Positions 46,757-59,432 of a stretch of 64,000 bases of DNA are shown here, piece after piece; position 1 is the stretch's first letter; each line of letters begins with the position of its first letter. Location: assembly GCF_900964775.1 (NCBI RefSeq), contig NC_041827.1:6061501-6125500 (forward strand). Reading direction: 5' to 3'. The notes below the pieces were generated by a model that was given only the letters and a program-made list of their open reading frames with translations, was not told the DNA's origin and did no database searches. The DNA comes from Scleropages formosus. Its lineage: Eukaryota; Chordata; Actinopteri; Osteoglossiformes; Osteoglossidae. The translations under genes were made by a program, and so were the position numbers.

Positions 46757-49700
46757 GTCACGCTGACCGATAGTTCAAATGCGAAAGAATCCAAAATGCA
46801 TGAATTTATCAGTCGGGTTGCAAGTTTGACGTTATTTTATTTCGAACATTAAAAATGCATGTAAGCTCAACTAACTTGAGAAGTTCCTTCTGTAGACACT
46901 TCCTGTGTCAGGGACCTTGAGACACATTTTGTTGAAATGACAGTTGTCTCAGTGGAGACATGAGACATGAACTAGGGTTTACTCTGCCAGAGCAGTTTTA
47001 ACTGACTATCTATTTTTAGGGCACTATCACTACTGAATCTTCTCCCTTGGCACTCGGAACAAAAACACCAAATGTCTTTCAGTCACATGTATTTTTGGGG
47101 GGTTTCTGTTCGTGTGTACGTGCGTGTGTATGGGCGTGTGCGCGCGCATGTCATACCACCTCCACTTGGCTCCTCGGAGGTGTGCTAATATTAGAATGCT
47201 TTTCAGATTTCGATCTGCCTTAAATGTTTCAAACTGGCATCTTCCAATCAATAAGGCGAGCTAGTCCGGGGTCCGTTTCCCGAGAGTCCGGCAGCATCAC
47301 GATGACAGCAGATGAACTTGGGCTCATTGTGACACTGCAGTGATCTTTGGGAACCAAGACTGTTTTTGAAAGCTAAATGGTTTTATTCACGTGAAAACTC
47401 GTGTGGGTGGTGAGGACACTTTTACTGTCAGCTGGGGACTTTTAATGTTGACTTTTGCGCAGTCTTTGTCTTGGCAATGATTAGTCAGAAGAAAGAACTT
47501 GGCTTTTGAATCTGATGTCTCATCCGCAGACTCGCAGAACGCCGGTCTGAAGTCCCCTCCGTGTGTTGCCATAACATTAGCTTTTTTTCCCTTTCTCGAC
47601 ACCGATGCAGTTTAAGCGGAGGCATCGGGGTTTCGCTTTAGCGCGGACTAACTTCATGTATTATTCACTTATTAAAAGGGTGCTTGGAAATTTCCATTCT
47701 TGCTTTGGGAACCTCGATCTGTAGCCGTGACTGAGCTCTATTCTACGCCGCTCGAGCTTCTGCAGCATGTGTAATACATAAAAATAATAAAGGAAAATAA
47801 AAATATAAACACGTCTAAGAGGACAGCTCTGCTGGGGTATCATGCCAGTTTGAATAAGGTTAATGAGAGCATTGGCTGTATAAACCTGATTTTACCTTAG
47901 GAACTTGTCCTGAGGCTACTGAATGGCTCAGCCAGTGAAGGCTGGTCGGGGGGGAGCGGGAGGTCCTACATCTTGGACCGTAATGTGAATCTGTTTCATG
48001 ACAGGTAGGATAATTGGCGTTGCACCAGAAGGAGATGAGGGCTTGAGTCTGCGGCTTCTCAGCAGACTGCTGTGCGAGAGGTCTTTAAAAAGCAACCAGG
48101 AAACATTCAAGTTGGTATTTTATTAAAATCTGGAATTTAACAGGAGTTATTACATACATCAAGAATGTTGAGTTGTCCCACAGTAGCAGAAATATCTGCT
48201 CTTTTACACCACTATACTGTGGTACCTATACCTGATCGCCCTCAGGTTAATTACCTCTTGTAGTTAAGGTTCCAGCAGAGAGCTCTCCAGTGGAACACTC
48301 ACTGCTTCCGTGGGTTTCCGGAAAGTACTAGTACACGAACTTGTTAAGATAATTCTCACCAGTGGAGTTTGGTTTTCACTTGTGTTGTAATTGAACAGTA
48401 AAATGCATTTTTACAGGAAGGTTTACTTGTCTCTTGCAAGACGTTTCATCTTCCTTTTTCAATAATTCTATTTCAAGCCGATAAACTGCGTTCAGAACTG
48501 TTATTAAAAATTCCTAGAATGACAGGTTTCATAAGTAACCCAATAAAAAAAGACTGTGGGAAAAAACGTTTTAAAAGTAATGCAGTTTCCGCTGCTTGGA
48601 ATACGGACCTCTGGCTTTCTGATGTTTACATTTTGGAAATCCTCATCAAAAACATTAAAATGAACATTTGTGGTTGTTAAATGCCACCGTTGAACATCAA
48701 CATAAACATCAGTAATCATATCATTTGGAGACAGAAATTGGCTGAAGGTATTCACGATTATTAATAAGAAAAATAACATTAATCTTACTTACTAACACAT
48801 AGGAAGATGCCCGGTTTGTGGAGTGACCAGGAGGGAGGCAGCGCAGACCGGACTTATGGCATTTTATTAAAACATAAAACAAGCAGTGCGACCCACAACT
48901 TTACCCTTATGTTATGTTTGGGGTCCATGAGACACCAGACCCACTTTAACAAATCAAAGAAAATACTTAACCTTGTCTGATCAGCATCATACAGCATGGC
49001 TTTTTCTAATATTATGAGCACTGTATATAAACATGATTTTTGACTTGTTGACATGTTTCAGAAGTTTTCTACGAAAAAAAGGCCCGTTTGGGCTCTGAGA
49101 GACTCTAGCTATAAAATATGATTAATCAAACACAAAAAAATGAAGCTTTCATGTGCAGCAACACTCGGTCCAGTCATAGTTCTGTGATGCAGTAATTCCT
49201 TTCCTCCATCGGTCCACGTGACGCTATGACGGCACCAGACCCCCCCCATCTCCTAATCAGGTCTGACCAATAATCCATAAGGTGGGCGTGATCCACGCTT
49301 ATTTATGGTTTATTATTGAGTCATAATATTGTACCTGCTTTGCAAATAATGCTGGAAATTGAGTAGGAAGTTTTAAATTGTACAGTGATCTGCCAAAATA
49401 ATACCTGAAAGCATTGCCAGGATGTGAGAAACATTAAGATGGTTCCATGAACCCACGTGCTGTGGTTTCTTCATTGAAGCTTGTAAGGGAGGCTGTAGAG
49501 AAGTGGGCACATCCAGCACCTGGCAACCTGTCTTACATAAGCTCTTGCCTTTGGCTATACCTCAGCTGGCCCACATTTGAGGAGAGATGGAGTGTGATTA
49601 CATTCCTTCTGAGACCAGCAAGGGCTTCTCTGTTCTTGTGGAGCGCCGTCCCAATAACCCCTTCCCTCCGCACCTTAATGTTGGAGGGGGCACTCCGACG

Positions 49701-50995
49701 TCTCTCTGAAACTCTCCAAACCACTTCCACTCTGCTGGATTTTCCTTGGGTTTCCGCTGCCGCGGACTCTCGCTGCAATAAGATATCTGAAAGACAGTGC
49801 GAAAGATATTGTTGCCAGTTATTTATTTTAGAAGTTAGTTTATTGCTTCAACCATTCAGTTCTTCATTATGTAATAGACCACTGCAGACATTGACTGTGG
49901 CTTGAAATATGTTATTTACTGCTGATTAATCATCATTCTGTTTCCATAAGTTTGATATGTCTTTAGTGGTTGATGCACACTTAATAAAGTTTGGATTAAA
50001 TCGAGAAAACATAAAACTAATACTAAGAAGGGAGATATTATAATCACTGAAGAGCTCTGCAATATCCCCGACTCAGGCAGAACAATTGATGCCAACTGGT
50101 TTTAAAACCCGATTAAGAAAATCTAGAAATTATGTTACGTACAAAAAATCTGTGTACCGTAAGTAATTTGTGACATCTGTCAAATGGCATCAAGGAAACT
50201 TGCCTGTGGCTAAACTGAAGTCTGTGTATGAAGCAGAGGGTGTGTTCTTTTAGAAATCATTCTACAACATTTTAAGGTCTGCTTAATATTTATAGGAGTA
50301 ACCTGCTGAATTATATATATAATATATAATATATATGGTACTATATTGCCTGGAAGTGGCCAGCAGCACAGACAGAGATCGTACTCGTAGGAGCCTGGAC
50401 ATTAGAGAGGTTATTAGGAAAATGGACTGGAATCAGTTGTGTCCAGATAGATGAGACGGGGACACGTGGCAGAGAAGGAGCGTGAGTCCAAGTGGGAGGA
50501 AGCAAACCATCGGGCACCGAGGGCAGCGCAACTGTAGAAAAGGAGCATGAAGCAGTGATGAAGCTCCCTTCCTTCCCTTGAGCTCCCACTGTTTGTCGGG
50601 GGGTCAGATCGGGTGGGGGAGGAGGTGGAGAAAGCATGCCTCATCTACTCTTTTGTCATCACAGCCATTCTGTTCTCTCCATTGCTCTCTTCTTTGCCAC
50701 TTTGCTCTTTTTTTCTCATCCAGCGAAGCCGTCCCGGAGGGTTCTTCTCCATTATATTTCGATCATATTATTGATTCCTCTATTGACTGCATCTCAGTAT
50801 TCATAGCTGGTGTTTCAAGACTTTTTCCTGCCAAAATTTTAACATTCTTCCAAAAACATGTTGTAAAATTCATTGAAATTCAATTAAAGAATTTAAATAT
50901 AGATATAAATTCAACACACACCTCCTCTGTTTCCATTCCTTCAATACATAAGGGCAGCGAGCTCAGTTTAAAAAATAAAAGATTTAAAAAAATTC
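46757..50995. other. Long non-coding stretch
   Basis: More than 4 kb with few recognisable repeats. The longest frame (49447-49905 +, 152 aa) has no domain and its antisense is equally open. It is a possible home for intronic enhancers, but this cannot be tested here. Confidence 0.35.
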
Positions 50996-51010
50996 ATTTT
51001 CAGAGTGAAA

Positions 51011-51215
51011 GGGGGGTGCAGTGATGCAGTGGGTTGGACCAGGTCCTGCTCTTCTGTGGGTCTGGGGTTCGAGTTCCACTTGGGGTGCCTTGCGGTAGAC
51101 TGGCGTCTCGTCCTGGGTGTGTCCCCTCCCCCCCAGCCTTATGTCCTTTGTTGCCGAGTTAGGTTCCAGCTCCTTGCTCCCCCATAGGGGACAAGTGATT
51201 TCAGATGATGTGTGT
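51011..51215 (+). repeat. tRNA-derived SINE, family A (copy 10)
   Basis: + copy: box A GATGCAGTGGGTTGG, box B GGGGTTCGAGTTCCAC, body CGTCTCGTCCTGGGTGTGTC. A 15-bp duplication ATTTTCAGAGTGAAA / ATTTTCACAGTGAAA (50996-51010, 51216-51230) with one mismatch flanks it. Confidence 0.92.
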
Positions 51216-51738
51216 ATTTTCACAGTGAAAAGGAGAAATAAATTGCATAAATGCGGTGATTGGGAAATTTCAGTATCTACAGTATTTGAAGCTTTTACTC
51301 AGCCAGTTGTTCATGCACACTTAAGACCAGCGGGTTTGGTGCAGTCTACCTCAAATCCCGGAAAAGTCCCAGAAGAGTAAATCATGGTCAACAGAGGCCA
51401 ATAAATGGAGGAGGATGGGATTAATTTCTACTCTTATAAATCTGATGATCAGGACAGAGCCACCAGTGTCAGCACCTTCATTTGCCTCTATTCTCTTTTT
51501 CATCCTTCTCCCTCTCCCTGTGCTCTTCGACAGTACCCCATGGCTCCCGTTATCATTGTACTCCTTATCGCTCTCATTCTCCCTTAAAGCCTCTCAGAGC
51601 GCTCCTTTAAATAACCAGAACTTTTATTTATAGGCTGATCGCTCTAAAAAGGCAGGCAGTCAAAGAGAAAGACAGAAATCACTAAGGAATAGCAGACAGA
51701 GGAGGGGGATTATGCAATGAGGAATCAGAGGAAAGTAC

Positions 51739-51740
<2 letters not shown>

Positions 51741-51790
<50 letters not shown>
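51741..51790. repeat. CA microsatellite
   Basis: About 22 CA units followed by GCACACATGCACA. Confidence 0.95.
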
Positions 51791-51792
<2 letters not shown>

Positions 51793-52113
51793 TGCACAGA
51801 GAAAAATCATGCAACAAAGCTCACCCTCCTATGCTGGGACCTGGTGTTAGGTAAGGTGCCTACCTAGAGCTGAGAAATCACATTTTTTTTGTCCCTCCTC
51901 TCCCCTCTGTGCTGCCTGTGAGGTGACTGTGACCCTACTGTGATTTTACTGTAAATTTACTATGAACCTGTGGGACTAAGGTGGATAAGTACTCTGATGG
52001 CACTCATGAGGATGAGGAGAATCAAACCAGCCATTCTGGCCAGATGAGGTAACCTATATTTGCTGATATATTAACTGGCAGTTTTTTTACATTAAGGAGA
52101 ACCATTAATAATA

Positions 52114-52114
<1 letters not shown>

Positions 52115-52177
<63 letters not shown>

Positions 52178-52375
52178 ACTGAAACCACTTGTCCCAAGGA
52201 TGTCTGAAGCAAACCGGAGCCTAACCCGGCAACACAGGGTACAAGGTTGGAGGGGGAGAGGACACACCCAGGACAGGACGCCAGTCCACCACAAGACCCC
52301 CCAAGCGGGACTCGAACCCCAGACTCCCCGGAGAGCAGGACGCAGCCAAACCCACTGCACAACCACACCCCCCAT
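52115..52375 (-). repeat. tRNA-derived SINE, family A (copy 11), with long CA tail
   Basis: Reverse copy whose tail has grown into about 29 CA units (52115-52172). A perfect 13-bp duplication CCATTAATAATAT (52102-52114 and 52376-52388) encloses both body and repeat, showing that the microsatellite is part of the insertion. Confidence 0.94.
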
Positions 52376-52839
52376 CCATTAATAATATAAAATTTTAATT
52401 AATAACAGCAATTTATGAGAGTGCTCCAAGCTGTGTTGATCACCTGTTCGGACCTGTTCTTTCGTAACAGTGTACAGCGGTATTGTGAGTACACTGTGTG
52501 AACATCACCTGAGCCTCAGATGAACTCAGAGTTGATACATCAGTGTACAGTACTCTTACAAACACTGTCAGGGTAAAGACTTCTCCCAAAGCCTTATTTC
52601 ACCTTATTTTGTTCCTCCTTGCCAAATTGCTGCGTTCCTCTTCTGGGGTTTCCTTCCTCTAGATCGAAGCCCTTCTTTGTTTCGAGGTTTTTCATAAAAA
52701 TTTTCATAAAGAAACTACTCAGACTGATTGACTACGCTGGTTGTAGTCAACACCGTATTTTACAACATGCCTGGAATTTTTTTTCTCTAAGTGATCATAC
52801 TGACCACATTGCATTAAATATAATTTTTTCATGTAAACT

Positions 52840-52945
52840 CTCTCTCACACCTGTGATGGACTGGCATCCCATCCAGGGTGTACACCCCCAGCCTAAAGCA
52901 CCCAGGATTGCTGTAACCCTGACCACTCGCAGGCCGTTAGTGAGC
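52840..52945 (+). repeat. Partial SINE body of another type
   Basis: TGTGATGGACTGGCATCCCA, TCCAGGGTGTACACCCCCAG and GCTGTAACCCTGACCACTCG resemble the body common to many fish SINEs. The head and tail are missing. Confidence 0.5.
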
Positions 52946-54074
52946 GAGAGGCTTACTGCAATTCTGTTTCCAGTAGCAACAGTCAAAATATATTGCCTTT
53001 CGTTCTTTTTGTAAGCTTAATTTTTCCTTTTTTCCTTCCGATTGATTTGCGAATTTGGCAAAGTTCACAAGTGTGGATAATGGAAAACTTCCGTTTTCAT
53101 TCTTCCACGTTTTTAAATGAGACTCTTTCTGCCCGCATCTCTTGTTCGTCATCGCATCTTCAGGCTCTCGCCGTGTCCTCTTTCGACTTCCTTTGTCTTT
53201 TGTTGGGTCTCTCTCGCCGTCCAGCGTCCCTCACTACCCTTTGGCTGATTTACGCTTGCTTATCCTCCCTCGTTACATGAGCTCGGTTCCAGGACTTCGG
53301 TTGATCTAATTCACATGGAGAAGCGTACACATGGAGACTGGACCCCTGGATCCATGTGCTTAGTCTCCACTCCGTTCCTTTGTGAAACCAGCCTTAAACT
53401 CTTTCTTTGTTAACTTTGTTCAATCAGCTGGAATGAATATCATTTTCTGAGCATCTTAACTTCTGTTGAGCGATAAATTTAACAAAAAAAGTGCGGAGAT
53501 GAAAACCTTGGAAGTGACGTATTCCTTAAAGATATCTATCTTAAAGATATAGTTTAAATATGTATTCCTATTTTAGAATAACTCAATATGTGCAGTTTAT
53601 GTGTGCCAAATGAGCCAGGTCTCATCTTCGTTGTACCATGCACTTTCCATAGGAACCGTTCTCTTGTATACTTTTAAAAAGTTTTATTTGCAAGCTTATC
53701 GCAAAATGTGCATAAAAACAATAAAATTAAACTTACGGGTCATAAATATAACTTTTGATTTTTCACTCATGGGCAACAGAAATTCCATTTACCGAGCATG
53801 CTGAAGGACAGCAAGGTCTTGAACAGGCTGCACTGAGCTACTGTAGTCCTTTACTAAGTATGATCTTTATGTTTTCAATAAAAATGCTGTGAGAGAAGAG
53901 AGGCTTGAAGAGAGTTGGGTAACATCAACCATCAACCAAAGCACACAAAAACTAATGTGCTGATCAGTAAGATTACTTTTTGTGCAGTTTTAAGGTTTTT
54001 TCCTCACCAAAGGAAAATAAATTATGAAAATAAAATATTAAATATATTTCATTTTGCATTACCTGTCATTATTT
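52946..54074. other. Non-coding, nothing recognised
   Basis: No gene or clear repeat. Confidence 0.35.
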
Positions 54075-54252
54075 GCGGGGGGGGGCATGGCGGTGCGGTG
54101 GGTTCAGTCAGCATCTGCTGCGTGGACGGTGTGGGGTTCGAGCGCTGCCTGGGGTGCCTTCTTACTGACTGGCACCCCACTCTGGGTGACCCAGCCCTGC
54201 GCCGCCAGGCTAGGCTCCAGCTCACCACAACCCTGCTGGATGGATGGGTGTT
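54075..54252 (+). repeat. Diverged SINE related to family A
   Basis: Head GGCGGTGCGGTGGGTTCAG, box B GGGGTTCGAGCGCTGCC, body TTACTGACTGGCACCCCACT and AGGCTAGGCTCCAGCTCACC, and a TGGATGGATGGG tail in place of TG. It looks like a separate subfamily. Confidence 0.75.
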
Positions 54253-55017
54253 AATAGTTGACCATATTTTCAAAAGTTTTACATGTAACACAAAAAAAAA
54301 TGTGTATTGCAGTTGAAACAAAAATATAACGTTGACATCAACGCATGCTACTTTGTCAAAGACCATACAAACTAATTTTTTTTTACACGTCAGTGACTCA
54401 TTGTACTCTACTTTTCCAACATTGGCTAATTGACTCCAATGCAAATGCTTACAGAAAAACAGATGAGACTTAGAGAAAAGCACTGTGCAGAGAAATGAGA
54501 AATGGGAAGGATTTTGGAGTGAGCCAGCAGCTTGAGCTGTCAGTGCAGACTGCTTGGTGTCTTGACTGGGGGGAGACGACTGTACCTTCAGGACACAGGT
54601 TGGTGGCAGAGAGGGGAGCCAAGAGCCTCCTGGTCCTTACTGTGTCCTGGAAGCAATTTACATGAGCTCCTGTGAATACTGTCCCTGGTTACAATTGATT
54701 TTGGATTTCATAGAAGGCTTAATTCATCTTAAGCCACCTTCCCCTTCTTAGAAGGTCTGCAGTATAAATCCACTGCCTGATCATCATTCCTCATAATAGG
54801 TGTGTGGGTAGAACTGTTGTTAATTTAAAAAATACACATTATGGAGTACACTGCTTGAATGAGTTGTGTGCTTTGATAGGACAGTATAGGATTTTTGGAT
54901 ATTTCAATACAACACATTATACATTAATTTCTGTTTTTAATTTCCCACACATTTTATCTCCTTCTGACATAAACAGGCACACAATTACATGCACAATCCA
55001 ACACAGAAGTGTATAAA

Positions 55018-55228
55018 CCCGGATGGTGCACTGGATAGAGCTGGTGTCTCACACCACCTAGGTTGCACTTGCTGGTGTGGGATTGAGTCTATGTGGAGCT
55101 TGTCTGCTCTCCCTGTGTTGATGTGGTTCTTCTGCAGGTGCTCTGGTTTCCTCTCATGTTCAAAGATATGTGTTTCAGGTGAACCGGTGACTCTGAATTG
55201 CCCACAGAGTGTGTGTCATTGCCAAATG
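55018..55228 (+). repeat. Worn SINE family B-like copy
   Basis: Head GGATGGTGCACTGGATAGAG, box-B remnant GTGGGATTGAGTC, GCTCTCCCTGTGTTGATGTG, GTTCAAAGATATGTGTTTCA and GAATTGCCCACAGAGTGTG. Confidence 0.7.
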
Positions 55229-55571
55229 AAGAAACGGTAGAAGCAAGTGTCTCTTAATGAAGGATTTCAAAAAAGATATTTAAAAAGGAGGAAGACCTGA
55301 TAGATTCGATGTACTTACAAAGGATAGACTGAATTAATCTTAGCATGCAAAAACAACAAATGAGGAAGAATGAAAATGTTTTGTGATTTTTTTTTTTCCT
55401 TTTCCCATATCAGAGACAGAAAGTGAAAGACGTGCAGTTTGATATTTTATAGTGAAAGCATGCAAAAACTGAGACTGACCTGTACAAATACAGACACGCT
55501 ATAAAAGAAAAGTGGTCTGAGTTCCTGAAACCATTTCTCCTATTCTAGGATCAACAGGTATAGCATTTTTA

Positions 55572-56015
55572 CCCAGACATTTAGATTTATTCATTTAGTT
55601 AAGGTGTTTTTTTTAATGCAACTTGCAGTGTTGGAGATACTTCATGCAGCTATTTTGTAATTATTTACCCATCACCATCAGCTGGGTAATTTTTACTGTA
55701 ACAATTCAGGATAAGTACTGTCTTGATTAGTGATGCATCCTATAAAGCTGTTTTGCTATAGGGCTGTTTTATTTTAGCCGTAATGATTTACCATTAAAAA
55801 AAAAAAAAACTCGAAAATTTTTGAAAATAATGAGTTAATGACCTTCTACAATGTACTTTCATTTAGCGCCCCATTTTTCAAGAATGTATATAGTGCGCTA
55901 ATCGAGGTATTACTGTACCTTGCTCAGTGGTACGACAGCAGGAGGTAGGATTTAAACCTGGGTCCTTTGATCATAAGGCAGGAGTTTGAACACTTACGCT
56001 ACCTGCTGCCCCATT
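55572..56015 (-). repeat. SINE family C copy split by a MITE
   Basis: Right part 55918-56015 (CCTTGCTCAGTGGTACGACA, GGATTTAAACCTGGGTCC, CTACCTGCTGCCCC) and left part 55572-55717 (TTTATTCATTTAGTTAAGG, GCTGGGTAATTTTTACTGT, AATTCAGGATAAGTA) rejoin into the usual AAGTA-CCTTGCTC order once the insert at 55718-55915 is removed. Confidence 0.75.
55718..55915. mobile_element. Tigger/pogo-like MITE nested in a SINE
   Basis: A 198-bp insert with TA on both sides (55716-55717, 55916-55917). The right end read inward is CAGTAATACCTCGATTAGCG, and the left end reads CTGTCTTGATTAGTG. The two are partly matching inverted repeats, and the right one recalls Tigger ends. No coding capacity. Confidence 0.6.
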
Positions 56016-57933
56016 TCCAACCAAAATTACTGCCAGTAAATTGAACATCTGACTTTAATGTTAGCAAAAGATCATATACAGAATACACAGAGCTACATTT
56101 TTCTTGTTTTTTTTATCCAAAATGATCCAATTCTATTCAGTTGCTTGATGAATATTTAAAATCTTTTTGACTATCAGCGTACTACTGAAATATGTGGGTG
56201 GTTTTAATTTTTGGGTCATATATCCACCCGTTCCAAATAGACACTGCAGTAAAAATTTGACTTTCAAATGATCATTAATGAGCTTAAATAAGAGACAGAT
56301 GAGGGCAGCTGATTATATCTTCTTTCCTGGCTGTATCTGAGGTTTGTTAACATCAGTGAAGTATAAAAAGATCTAAGAAAAACAAGACTGGGTCAAAGGA
56401 ACAGTGCTAATATTTTACCGAAAACAATAATGTTATTATGGGTTCTGTTAAAATAGCAGTAAGAGCAGGTTTTCGGCACGGATTAATGTTGCCTGCGCTG
56501 ACAAATGACAGTCGTGGATACTTTGTTGACCAGTGGTCATTCAGACCTTCAGTGGGACCTGTGTGGCCATCAGACATGTTCGGTGTATCAACTTAATGTC
56601 CCTGTGTTGAACCTAAGAGCACTAATGTGTTGTTACAGAAATACTATCTCCTAGCCTATGGGCTCTTACCTGGCCTTCATATCTCTTTGGAAAATTGCGT
56701 TTTCGCTTCTACAGAAGCACCATAGGAGCCGTTTCTGAATAGGAATGCCCATCAATAAAGTACTCCTGCGTCTCGGAATGCCTTTTTCACTCGAGAGACG
56801 CATCCGTAGCAAAGATAGATGTGTTCCGATTCTCATCTCGCCTTTTCTATCTGAAAAATAAACCCTGATAAACATTGCAACCTGCAGCGCATTGGATGTA
56901 GGGCAGATCATGTTTAAATTATGCCCCTGAAAGAATGCAGCAGTGTAACAAGTGACTCTTCTGTGGAATGTAGGGCACTTTAACCTGCTGTCCTTGTGCC
57001 GGCTCCTCATCAGGACTTGTTCCACCGGCTGTCATTCACACGGCTGGACTGATCTCAAACACTAAGACCCCTCATGGTGAAAATTCAAATCAAGCTTCCT
57101 CCACATTATGTTTTTTTTTTTTTTCTTTTTCCCAGAGGAAAAACATATATTTTATGTTCCATTTAAAATTCTGCGCATTGTTTTGGGCTGCAAATAACAT
57201 GAGGCTCAATAAAAGTAAGTCTTGCTGTCTTGTTTGTTGGTCTCTTTTCCCCTTTCCCCTGAACAACCAAGAATGAAACGTTTCTAAATGAGATAAACAG
57301 CAGTCTGTGTAACAAATCCGCGGAGTTGGTCATTATCTGCACTTCAGTGCCCTCCGGAGTTTCCAACAGCTTTGCGAGCCCTATAAAAGATTCTCATTAA
57401 TGGCGACACACAACATCCAGGAAGAAATTTAATACCGCATTTGCTGTCAATTTATGCAGCATCTTTTAAGTAATGAGGCGTTTTACTGTTTTTCTTTTAA
57501 TGGTCTATGAAAGCATAAGATATATTTTTGAAATGGCACATTGATTTTGTGTTCAGCGCATTAGAACGTTGGTTGGAGGTAGGACTGTAGGTAACATGCT
57601 GCATCCCACTCAGATGCTGCTCGCTCTTTGAAATGTTATGACTAACAGTGTGTGGACTTTCAGCATCTTGGGAAACATGGAGCAGCATTCCAAAGTTTTG
57701 ATCAAGTACCCCCACCTTTCCCATATCTGTCTGTCTTTCTTCGGTGAACCCTAACCCCTTAACATTTTCCTTCCACCCCCTCCCCGAACACACACGTTTT
57801 TCAAAAGCTCCACACTTCAAAAAACAAGGGTCAGGTGGAGGTAGGGAAAGACTGGCAATTTAAGCGAATAATTCGGATGTACGACAGTACCGAGAAGTGC
57901 ACAAATGGTGCTCCTGTGTGGCCCTGAGGGAGC
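56016..57933. other. Non-coding, nothing recognised
   Basis: No gene or recognisable repeat. The frame at 56666-57025 (-) has no domain. Confidence 0.35.
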
Positions 57934-58749
57934 TCATTTAAACTGGTGCTGGAGACAAAACCCAATTAGAGACTGTGAGAAGAGCGAAAGAGAGACAGAA
58001 GGAGGGAGACACGGAAGGAGATAAAAATGGGAAAAACAGAAATGCAACATGGAGCGGTACTGGGTTGTGGAATATGGGCCTGAAAAACCAGGCATATGCA
58101 AGAAGATGAAGAAGCGACTGATGTTTATGCAAATGACACCAAGAAATATGGATCTCATTAAAGAGGAAGTATTGTCTGCTCCGTGGCGATTGCTCCTACC
58201 ATTACCAGTGTGCCGTACAGGAGCTGTGGGGTGTGAATGGCTTCGCCGGGACTGTAATGTGGAAACCCCAAGACCCCGAATCAAGGCTGTTAGCACCACA
58301 GGTTTGCTCCCTCCTCCCTCAGTCATGGCCTCATCTCTTCCATCAAACCACATGGGTACTCTTTACGTTCTGCCGCATTGTTCCTCACCTCACCCAGTTA
58401 CCAGCTGGTTTCTGCTGTGGGTCCAAGAGTAAGCGGTGGACATGGAGCAAATGGATGAAGATTCATTCGGGCAGTACTATCCAGACTGTGCCTGTTCATA
58501 AAACGAGTGTTATAAATGTGGTCTTAGACCCACGGGACCACCAGTAACATGTCCAGTTTGGTTTCCCTGCCAAATCCTGACTTAGATGAATTACAGAGCA
58601 GCGCCAATGCATCGACAAGCAATGGCAGTCTCTCCCTTCATTCCTTGGAATCACCTAACATTAAAGGCTTTCAAGCTCGCAACAACTCGATGGGGAGTCG
58701 TCGCAAGGCGTCAGATCGAGTATTAGGTGAATGTTTACATGGCAGATGA
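57934..58749. other. Cluster of overlapping open frames, unassigned
   Basis: Frames stay open on both strands: + 58049-58432, + from about 58134 to 58547 (includes CLLRGDCSYHYQCAVQELWG), + 58549-58749, and - 58353-57934. None shows a family I know, and no clear exon borders frame them. It may be chance, a conserved non-coding region or an old gene remnant. Confidence 0.2.
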
Positions 58750-59221
58750 AGCTGTAACACATCAGCCAAGGTTTTTTCCCCAGTCGCTGGGCACTGTTCC
58801 ATTGTCCACCTGTAGTGCGATATTGCAGGTGACAGAGGTGCTATGCTTGTCAGAAGGTAGAACAAAACTATTCATTTTGGGCACTTGTTCTATGAAAAAA
58901 AGGTTCAGGAAATTGATTTTTAGCTTTGCGGTGAAAAACCTTGCTAAAGCTAATTGGTTACAATATGTACTGTTGAATGACTGACGTTATGTACAAGCTC
59001 AATGAGAGTGTGTGGGGGGGGGCAGCAGGGACATCATCACATCGCAGGGGCCACCTCACCTCATCTGAGGGTCTGTTATAGAACAATATACAATCTGTTC
59101 GAGGTGTTTGTGCCAAAAGCTGAAGGTAAATAAAATTACACTGCCATGCACTTCAGAAATTCAAAAATGTTTTAAATTGCCATTATTTACATCAGAATTT
59201 ATTTTAACCTGCTTAATGGGA

Positions 59222-59432
59222 CGGCTGGTAGGGTAGCGGTCCGAGCTGCAACCTTTGGACCTAAAGGTCACAGGTCTGAATCCCACCTCCAGCTATAGTT
59301 CCCTTGAAGAAGGTGTTTACCCTGAATTGCTCCAGTAAAATTGTCCAGCTGTATAAACAGGTAAATAACCGTAGGTCGCTTAAGATTGTAAGTCATTTTC
59401 GACAGAAGCGTCATCTACGTGAATAAATGTAA
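59222..59432 (+). repeat. SINE family C copy
   Basis: Near full-length: head GCTGGTAGGGTAGCGGTCCG, box B CAGGTCTGAATCCCACC, CCCTGAATTGCTCCAGTAAA, CCAGCTGTATAAACAGGTAA, and a tail with ACAGAAGCGTCATCTACGTG and AATAAATG. Confidence 0.85.

Noticed and set aside
49447-49905. 152-aa + strand frame
   Set aside because: No domain, the antisense frame is also open, and there are no splice signals or composition shift to support a gene.
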